A stretch of 5,905 bases of DNA from Bdellovibrionales bacterium. GTDB lineage: Bacteria > Bdellovibrionota_G > JALEGL01 > JAGRAY01. The first letter of the stretch is position 1, and each line of letters starts with the position of its first letter. The notes under the pieces are model-generated. The model was not told the origin of the DNA and searched no databases. It saw only the letters and a program-made list of their open reading frames with translations. This document shows positions 1 to 5,331 of the stretch, in pieces. The position numbers and the translations under genes are program-made. The stretch covers positions 1-5,905 of the forward strand of contig JAGRAY010000112.1 of NCBI GenBank assembly GCA_020434375.1, given 5' to 3'.

Positions 1-66
1 AAGAAAAAAACAACTTCTTTACAACAATAATCCGAATGTTTTTTTTAGCACAAAATCTTATGAAGT

Positions 67-96
67 TTGTCAAGTGAAGGTCTTTTCATCTACAAT
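67..96 (+). promoter_or_regulatory. Probable sigma70-type promoter of the five-gene operon
   Basis: A -35-like TTGTCA (67-72; 5 of 6 matches to TTGACA) and a -10-like TACAAT (91-96; 5 of 6 matches to TATAAT) are separated by 18 nt. They lie just before the first gene of the + strand run. Transcription would be expected to start near 102-104, giving a leader of only about 10 nt before the ATG at 113. A T8 run (39-46) lies upstream of the -35 box and could act as an A/T-rich upstream element. The boxes are read directly; promoter function is inferred, and such matches also arise by chance in AT-rich DNA. Confidence 0.5.
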
Positions 97-112
97 CGCA
101 AAGTAGTTACTC

Positions 113-1624
113 ATGAATCAAACTCAAAAGACGATATTTTCCATTCATTTAAAAAAAGCTACTGGAAAGCTGACTTTCATCAAAGATGAGATGAAAAAGG
201 AAATTTTTTTTAAAAAAGGGCAACCTATCTACGTTGATTCAACTGTTCGAAGTGAGGCTTTGGGGCAAATTTTGTTAAAGGAAGGGCGAATTAGCGAAGA
301 ACAGTTTAAAAGTACACTTGATCTCATGATTAAAACAGGAAAGAGGCAAGGAGAGTGCCTGGCTGAACTAGGATATTTATCGGCTTATGAAATTTATCAG
401 GCTTTGGAAACACAAATGGACAAGAAATTTCAAAACTGTCTGTTGATCGAAGATGCGGAGTCGGAATTCTTGGAAGGTGAAGATTTTATTCGTGAGGTTC
501 CGGAGTTTCAGATCGATGTTTTTCATGTGATGTTAGACTATTTTGCTTTAACACTCGATTCAGACAGGATTCAGTCACTTCCCCTAGATGTAGCGTACAA
601 AATGACTCCTGTGGGTAAAACCTATCTTAATAACGTGAAAATGCTTCCCCAAGAGTCTAAAATAGTAAGATTTTTGGATGGGAAAACGTCATTGGAAGAT
701 CTTTTGAATCGCGTTGATGGAGACCATGACTTTACAAGATTGTTTATTACAGTGTTACTAGGGCTTAAGTTTGTTGATAAAGCAAACCTTCAAAAGGTTA
801 GCTTTTCAAAACCACTTGAAAAGCCCATTGAGGAGAAAAAGGCACCAAAAGATGCACCAAAATCGGTTGATGAATCCAAAAAATCGGTGGATAAACAAAA
901 TACGTCGCCGATTTATATGTGGGCCATCAAATTAGGAAAACCCTTGCAGGATATGCTCGATATTAAGCCGAGAATGACAAAAGCTCAGATACAGAGAAAT
1001 TTCGACAAAATTGTAAGAGAGTTGAGTTTGGATCAGATTGAAAAGCAATATCAAGCCAAAGAAAGAGAAATTGCGCAGTCAGTTTTGGATCGATTGTCGA
1101 TGGCTTTAGCGGTTTTTACAAATGATGCCTTGATTAAGTTATATATGAATTCACAGGCGCAAAAAGACAAAAAAGAGATTCCACCTAAGATTTTGTCAGA
1201 GGTTCACATCCAAAAATCGAAGGTTTTTCTCTTAAATAAGGATTTTGCGCGCACTATTGTAGAAATTCAAAAAGCCATAGATATAGACGCGAAGGAGCCA
1301 TCTTATTTTGTCATGATGTCTGACTGTCTATTAAAGCAATCTGCTCATGAAAATATTGAATATCCTAGAGCCATTGTTGATAATTTAAAAAAGGCCATTG
1401 AACTAGACCCAAATTATCTAGATGCGTTTTTTGAACTCGGCACTTTTTATAAAATGACCAAAGATATGGAAAAAGCTAGGGACTATTTTTCAAAATGTGT
1501 TGACTTGAACCCAAATCATGCGCAGGCGAACTCAGAGTTAAGATTGTTGAATCGCAGGATTGCTGAAAACAAAAAAGCATCCGGAGCACTTTTTTCAGGG
1601 CTTTTTAAGTCCAAAAAAAAATGA
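113..1624 (+). CDS. PATAN/DUF4388-type protein with J-like segment and C-terminal TPRs
   Basis: This 503-residue soluble protein has no signal peptide or membrane segment. Residues about 7-110 fit the DUF4388 (PATAN) pattern: a beta-rich start (TGKL, then IFFKKGQPIYVD) followed by paired helices of the LGQILLKEGRI...GECLAELGYLS type, which also resemble MshEN modules. A further helical part (about 185-222, FLDGKTSLEDLL) is usual downstream of this domain. A Lys/Glu/Pro-rich linker (about 231-265) leads to a segment (277-345) with the helix spacing of a J-domain but without HPD. TPRs follow at about 362-395, 396-435 (with a short insertion) and 438-469, the last being the clearest. The tail is basic and ends in KKK. 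In this family PATAN proteins are linked to signalling and two-component scaffolding; the partner here is unknown. The start is fixed by an in-frame stop at 104-106 and by the domain beginning near residue 7; no strong ribosome binding site is visible. It is the first gene of the operon and overlaps the next by ATGA. Confidence 0.75.
   Translation: MNQTQKTIFSIHLKKATGKLTFIKDEMKKEIFFKKGQPIYVDSTVRSEALGQILLKEGRISEEQFKSTLDLMIKTGKRQGECLAELGYLSAYEIYQALETQMDKKFQNCLLIEDAESEFLEGEDFIREVPEFQIDVFHVMLDYFALTLDSDRIQSLPLDVAYKMTPVGKTYLNNVKMLPQESKIVRFLDGKTSLEDLLNRVDGDHDFTRLFITVLLGLKFVDKANLQKVSFSKPLEKPIEEKKAPKDAPKSVDESKKSVDKQNTSPIYMWAIKLGKPLQDMLDIKPRMTKAQIQRNFDKIVRELSLDQIEKQYQAKEREIAQSVLDRLSMALAVFTNDALIKLYMNSQAQKDKKEIPPKILSEVHIQKSKVFLLNKDFARTIVEIQKAIDIDAKEPSYFVMMSDCLLKQSAHENIEYPRAIVDNLKKAIELDPNYLDAFFELGTFYKMTKDMEKARDYFSKCVDLNPNHAQANSELRLLNRRIAENKKASGALFSGLFKSKKK
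1613..1621 (+). repeat. A9 homopolymer run at the gene 1/gene 2 junction
   Basis: Nine consecutive A residues form the last lysine codons of the DUF4388/TPR gene and the first base of the downstream ATG; the ATGA at 1621-1624 supplies both the start and the stop. A slip of -1 by the ribosome, or one extra A in the mRNA, would carry reading from the first gene directly into the frame of the nucleotidyltransferase gene. The run is seen directly; any slippage is hypothetical. Other A7-A8 and T8 runs occur inside genes in this window. Confidence 0.6.
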
Positions 1625-2868
1625 CTCCTAGTTGTTTTTCGGAATCTGCTTTTCCTGTATATGTCTTGTCGATTATTTCAAAACTGGAACGTCACGGTTA
1701 TAGCGCGTTTGTTGTTGGCGGGTGTCTTCGAGATCTTTTTCTAGGTATTGAGCCCAAAGACTGGGATATTGCGACGAGTGCGACCCCGACAAAGGTGCAG
1801 AGCTTTTTTAAAAAAAATATTCCAACAGGATTAAAATATGGCACCATTACGGTTGTGATGGGACGAAACCATGTTCAGGTGACCACCTATCGCACAGAAG
1901 GCGCATATCTAGGTCATCGAAAACCAACTGACGTCAGTTATGAAACATCCATCGAAAAAGATCTCTCTCGACGAGATTTTACAATGAATGCTATGGCTTG
2001 GAATTCAAAGGTAGAACTCTTGGATCCATTTCATGGAATAAGAGACTTAAGAAAAAAATGTCTTAAAACCGTGGGTTCGCCTAAGATTCGCTTTAATGAG
2101 GACGCGCTTCGCTTGATAAGAGCAGGACGCTTTATTTCGTGCTTTAACTTGAAGCCAGACCGTCTGTTGACAATAGGAGCAAAGGCAACCAAAAATGCAC
2201 TTGGAATAATCTCTAAGGAACGTATTACCGATGAGCTTAACAAGCTTTTAATGGGAGCTTGGCCAGGGAAGGGAGTTTCTTGGCTATTGCAGGTTGATGC
2301 GTTTGATATCCTGTTTGGCTCTCAAATCAAATTTTCAGATCAACACAGGAGGGCCTTAGAAAGGGCGATCCAATTAGAAACTTTGAGTCTAGAAGGTCGT
2401 ATAACACTTCTTTTTTATTACTTTACGTTGAGCACCGGTCATTCTCTTGCGTTTTTCTTGAAGACCGTCCGTTTTTCGAATCTGACCAAAGATATAGTAC
2501 GGCGATTATTTTTGTTTTCGACTTTAAATACTCAAATGGAAGATCGCGAACTGAGAGCGGTCTTAGTTCAAGTTGGCTCAAGTACGTTTCCGGCACTAAT
2601 GGCTGTCTACGAAGCGTTTTTATATGGCAAATATGGCCGTCGGGTTCCAAAGTCCGAACGCGATATGACCATAAGACTGAGAGCGATGTCGAAAGAACCT
2701 ATCTATAAGCTCGCAATCAATGGAATCGATATTCAAAGGTGCTTGAATTTGTCTGAGGGAGAAAAAATTGGTTATTATCTCAATAGGTTACATGAAGCAG
2801 TTCTTGAGAATCCAAAACTAAACAATAAACCTCGCTTAAAACGCCTTCTTCTAAGCATTTCTTCTTAA
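1621..2868 (+). CDS. cca: Class II tRNA nucleotidyltransferase, CCA-adding type (poly(A) polymerase family)
   Basis: This enzyme family adds CCA to tRNA 3' ends, or A tails to RNA, from CTP/ATP without a template, in the cytoplasm. The 415-residue length suits bacterial CCA enzymes (about 400). Motif A is VVGGCLRD (31-38) with metal-binding Asp in DWD (47-49). The RRDFTMNAMA motif is at 117-126, followed by LDPFHGIRDL (134-143). The EDALR motif (160-164) matches the EDxxR nucleotide-recognition helix, followed by RAGRF (167-171). A C-terminal ING.D...GYYLNRL...N..R pattern (367-405) resembles the CCA-enzyme tail domain. I do not see the LLGRRFRL-type signature of gammaproteobacterial PcnB, and no HD domain is visible. 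The flanking KYGTITV and VTTYRTEG also favour the CCA type, but a poly(A) polymerase, or a CC- or A-only enzyme, cannot be excluded. The ATG overlaps the upstream stop (ATGA) with no Shine-Dalgarno, suggesting translational coupling. Confidence 0.85.
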   Translation: MTPSCFSESAFPVYVLSIISKLERHGYSAFVVGGCLRDLFLGIEPKDWDIATSATPTKVQSFFKKNIPTGLKYGTITVVMGRNHVQVTTYRTEGAYLGHRKPTDVSYETSIEKDLSRRDFTMNAMAWNSKVELLDPFHGIRDLRKKCLKTVGSPKIRFNEDALRLIRAGRFISCFNLKPDRLLTIGAKATKNALGIISKERITDELNKLLMGAWPGKGVSWLLQVDAFDILFGSQIKFSDQHRRALERAIQLETLSLEGRITLLFYYFTLSTGHSLAFFLKTVRFSNLTKDIVRRLFLFSTLNTQMEDRELRAVLVQVGSSTFPALMAVYEAFLYGKYGRRVPKSERDMTIRLRAMSKEPIYKLAINGIDIQRCLNLSEGEKIGYYLNRLHEAVLENPKLNNKPRLKRLLLSISS

Positions 2869-2875
2869 AGCGTAC

Positions 2876-2884
2876 TGTGATAAT
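2876..2884 (+). promoter_or_regulatory. Possible extended -10 element before the S41 protease gene
   Basis: TGTGATAAT fits the extended -10 pattern TGnTATAAT with one mismatch in the hexamer. It sits in the 25-nt gap after the nucleotidyltransferase stop, and no convincing -35 box lies 16-18 nt upstream. Transcription from it would start near 2891, leaving at most a few nucleotides before the ATG at 2894. It could give the protease and downstream genes a second, nearly leaderless transcript. This is a weak inference from a short motif in AT-rich DNA. Confidence 0.22.
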
Positions 2885-2893
2885 CAATGGTCG

Positions 2894-4399
2894 ATGAAGG
2901 TAGGCATCTTGGCAGCGGTCCTGTGTTTGATCGGAGTCGTCTCTTGTTCTAGAGTCGCAGAAGAAGAACGCCACGTCGACCAGGAATTCGCTAATCTTTG
3001 TCTTGCTTATGAGGCTATCGCAATGTTTTCACTCTCAAATCATATCGAAAAAACTTCGGATGACTTCGCATTATTGCGCTCGAATGCGCTACGCCAGAGC
3101 TTAGAGAAGAATATGATCAAAGTTTCGGAAAGTGAATCTTCTCAATTGTCATGCGAGTCTATTGAACAAGCTTTGGAAAAGTCTGGAAATGTGACCAAGA
3201 AAGCGTTTTATATTCAGACGTTAGAAGGTTTTGTTTCATCTCTGGATCCACACTCTAGATACGTTTCGGAGGATCGTTATGAAGATTACAAAAATTATCA
3301 GAAAAATAAGAGAAAATCCTACGGTGTAACGTTCGACTTTCATTTCCGGAATCATTTCCTGCCCCTAAAGGAGCTTTCCGTCAAAGAAGTTTTAACAGAT
3401 GAAGCGAAGCGATATTTGGCGGCAGGAGATCATGTTTTGGCGATCAATAATATTCCTATCAAGGATCATTATCTTAAGGATTTCTCCGAAATGTTTGAAG
3501 ATCAAAAGAGTACGATCACTTTAGAGGTTGAAGACAAGGGCAAAATTACTCTAGGTCGCACGGACTACAACATTCCGCCTATTCGATTCAAAGTTCTGGA
3601 CGACGATGACCAACGTTACTTCTATATAGGATTAAGAAACTTTGGCGAAGGGATGACCGACTATTTTGAGAAACACTATGGAAGTTTGTATAACAAAAAC
3701 ACGACAGATGGTGTCATTGTTGATTTGCGTGGGAACCCTGGAGGTCTTCTGCTTGAATCTATACGATTTTTGTCCCATCTCACTCAACAAAGATTGTCGG
3801 TTCAAACTGTGGGACCAATCAATAAACCTCAAGTATCAGCAAGGTATAGTTTGAACCGCAACTATATTGTAGAGCCAAAAAGCACATTTCAAGATTTACC
3901 GATAGGCATTCAAATCGATCCCAATACTGCGAGCGCGGCAGAAATTCTAGCAGCAGCTTTAAAACCAACAAAAGCAGTCATTGTAGGGTACGATAGAACA
4001 TTTGGTAAAGGCAATGGGCAACAGAGTTTAAGACTATCTACGCGAAATGGGTTGGGTGGTACCTTAAATCTTACAATGTTTAGATATTACCTAAATGCAG
4101 AAGATACACCTCAACTCCACGGTGTTGAACCTGAAGCAAAGATTTCAGATCCGGAACTTGAGGCATTTCTTCAAAATTTGAGAAAAGAAGATCCTTCATT
4201 GATTATTCACGAGAGTGATTATGAGAATGCAATTTCTATCAAACCGAACTCAATTCCGGGTGGAAAATTGCTTTCGGAAAACCACACGCTTGAACAAAAA
4301 ACTTTCACTTGTGATTTTAGCCGTTCTGACTGCGAATTAGATACAACGATCATGGTTCTTGACTTTTTAAACAAGAGTTCATATTTCGAAGCTCTATGA
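2894..4399 (+). CDS. Lipoprotein C-terminal processing protease, S41 family (CtpA/Prc-like) with PDZ domain
   Basis: S41 proteases cut envelope proteins near exposed C-termini; the PDZ domain binds the substrate tail and gates the active site. The N-terminus is a short lipoprotein signal: basic start, hydrophobic core (4-16) and lipobox VVSC with Cys18; Ser19 at +2 suggests the outer membrane by the Asp rule. SLDPHSRY (116-123) is the conserved pre-PDZ motif of CTPs. A PDZ domain spans about 142-222, with AAGDHVLAINN at 176-186. The catalytic core has DGVIVDLRGNPGG (272-284), nucleophile Ser347 in NTASAAE and base Lys372 in TFGKG. Their spacing of 25 residues matches the known Ser/Lys dyad spacing, so the enzyme looks active. 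A C-terminal tail after about 430 carries Cys473 and Cys480, possibly a disulfide. The 501 residues are within the CTP range. The ATG is chosen because the lipobox then falls in the usual place; the Shine-Dalgarno is poor. It starts 25 nt after the nucleotidyltransferase stop and ends in an ATGA overlap with the next gene. Substrate unknown. Confidence 0.88.
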   Translation: MKVGILAAVLCLIGVVSCSRVAEEERHVDQEFANLCLAYEAIAMFSLSNHIEKTSDDFALLRSNALRQSLEKNMIKVSESESSQLSCESIEQALEKSGNVTKKAFYIQTLEGFVSSLDPHSRYVSEDRYEDYKNYQKNKRKSYGVTFDFHFRNHFLPLKELSVKEVLTDEAKRYLAAGDHVLAINNIPIKDHYLKDFSEMFEDQKSTITLEVEDKGKITLGRTDYNIPPIRFKVLDDDDQRYFYIGLRNFGEGMTDYFEKHYGSLYNKNTTDGVIVDLRGNPGGLLLESIRFLSHLTQQRLSVQTVGPINKPQVSARYSLNRNYIVEPKSTFQDLPIGIQIDPNTASAAEILAAALKPTKAVIVGYDRTFGKGNGQQSLRLSTRNGLGGTLNLTMFRYYLNAEDTPQLHGVEPEAKISDPELEAFLQNLRKEDPSLIIHESDYENAISIKPNSIPGGKLLSENHTLEQKTFTCDFSRSDCELDTTIMVLDFLNKSSYFEAL

Positions 4400-4737
4400 A
4401 AACAAAAATACCCAACTGGCGCGAAAAACAACAACTTCTTTATGCCCAAAAACCTAATTTGAGCTCCTTGAAAGCAATTTTTGATTCATTGCTGACTCAT
4501 GGTGCCTATGAGGAAGCCCTGGACTATTGCAAAAAACTGAAAGATAACGACTGCACTGGGAAACTTCGCCAAATTTCGATTGAGCAGGGTGATTTTTTCT
4601 TGCTTGAGGGTCTTGTTAAGGAAGGATTAACGAAAGCTGAGACGCAAGATTGGAAAAATCTAGCCAATGCTGCCAAATCGAAAGGTTTGGACAAATTTTA
4701 CCATAGCGCAATGGCTAAAATAGATTCCAAAGAATAG
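4396..4737 (+). CDS. Small helical protein of unknown function upstream of trmB
   Basis: I do not recognise this 113-residue protein. It is probably cytoplasmic, as it has no signal peptide or hydrophobic segment. It appears all-helical, with likely hairpins at about 22-50 (HGAYEEALDYCKKL, which has TPR-like spacing of Gly36, Ala41 and Leu42), 53-75 (including EQGDFFLLEGL) and 82-109 (DWKNLANAAKSKGL). It begins with a basic, Trp-containing stretch (NWREKQQLLY, 7-16). This suggests a short degenerate helical-repeat adaptor, but that is inference. Its ATG shares ATGA with the protease stop and the next gene starts 6 nt after its stop, so it is embedded in the operon and probably translated by coupling. 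The tight packing, and the absence of another long frame on either strand here, support it as a real gene. Confidence 0.7.
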   Translation: MKTKIPNWREKQQLLYAQKPNLSSLKAIFDSLLTHGAYEEALDYCKKLKDNDCTGKLRQISIEQGDFFLLEGLVKEGLTKAETQDWKNLANAAKSKGLDKFYHSAMAKIDSKE

Positions 4738-4743
4738 CGCTTT

Positions 4744-5331
4744 GTGATTTACACGCTTGAGACCATAAGAGACATTCTTCCAAGTTGGACTCAAAACTTT
4801 ACAAGGCTGGAATTGGAGGTTGGGGTTGGAAGAGGAAAGTACCTGCTTGAACTTTCAAAGCTCTATCCTCATGTTGGTTATATTGGTATTGAAAAATCAA
4901 TCAAGTGGCTTAGGGTTGCCGATAAAAAGTTAGAAAGTCAAAAACTTTCGAACATACTTCTTCTGAATGGATACGTAGAGCCATTTTTTTCGGAGTATGC
5001 ACAGGACGAGCAGTTTGAGCAAATTCACATCTTATTTTCTGACCCTTGGCCTAAGCGCCGCCATTGGAAACGCAGAATATTTCAATCTAAACTCATGCTT
5101 GAACTTTGGCGAACCCTAAAGCCTTTGGGAGGTATTTACCTGGGAACTGACCATTTAGATTATTTTAAAGCAATCGAAAAACTATTTGTAAAGGATCTCT
5201 GTGAGCACTACGATTTCAAGCTGACGAATTCATTTGAACTTGTCACCAATTTTCAATCCAAATATCTAAAAGCTGGCAGGCAACTTTACTTCGCTAGGGC
5301 AATCAAAAAACAGTGCTACACTATGCCTTAG
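4744..5331 (+). CDS. trmB: tRNA (guanine-N7-)-methyltransferase TrmB
   Basis: TrmB transfers a methyl group from S-adenosylmethionine to N7 of G46 in the variable loop of tRNA. The SAM motif I is LEVGVGRGK (24-32, Glu25), followed by GIE (48-50, Glu50). The family hallmark is FSDPWPKRRHWKRR (98-111, Asp100 and Lys104), then GTD (134-136) and the C-terminal T.F..K....GR..Y pattern (168-182). At 195 residues it is slightly short (B. subtilis about 213, E. coli 239), mainly at the N-terminus. An in-frame stop lies three codons upstream, so no longer start exists; GTG at 4744 is the first usable start, with only a weak AAAGAA upstream. Two normally conserved ligand positions differ: the acidic residue after motif II is Tyr77, and the Glu of the C-terminal TxxE motif is Gln171. 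The overall match still makes the family assignment very secure. It is the last gene of the operon, 6 nt after the small helical protein, and its stop overlaps that of the convergent gene. Confidence 0.93.
   Translation: MIYTLETIRDILPSWTQNFTRLELEVGVGRGKYLLELSKLYPHVGYIGIEKSIKWLRVADKKLESQKLSNILLLNGYVEPFFSEYAQDEQFEQIHILFSDPWPKRRHWKRRIFQSKLMLELWRTLKPLGGIYLGTDHLDYFKAIEKLFVKDLCEHYDFKLTNSFELVTNFQSKYLKAGRQLYFARAIKKQCYTMP

Noticed and set aside
8..20. 13-base match between the leader (AACAACTTCTTTA) and 4429-4441
   Set aside because: A short, low-complexity match with no flanking similarity; expected by chance.
50..70. Imperfect inverted repeat ACAAA..CTT/AAG.TTTGT overlapping the -35 box as an operator
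   Set aside because: Only eight pairs broken by a two-base bulge, in AT-rich sequence; no second copy seen.
1..112. Tail of an upstream gene: + strand frames open from the window start to stops at 28-30, 75-77 and 104-106
   Set aside because: Too short and low in complexity to tell coding from chance, and the promoter overlaps two of them.
1804..1817. TTTTTTAAAAAAAA inside the nucleotidyltransferase gene as a frameshift site
   Set aside because: The reading frame continues through conserved motifs on both sides, and no alternative product is evident; such runs recur in this AT-rich window.
2031..2974. Three - strand frames of 64-75 codons (2031-2243, 2423-2650, 2780-2974)
   Set aside because: They lie antisense to the nucleotidyltransferase and protease genes, show no recognisable motifs and have poor spacing for genes.
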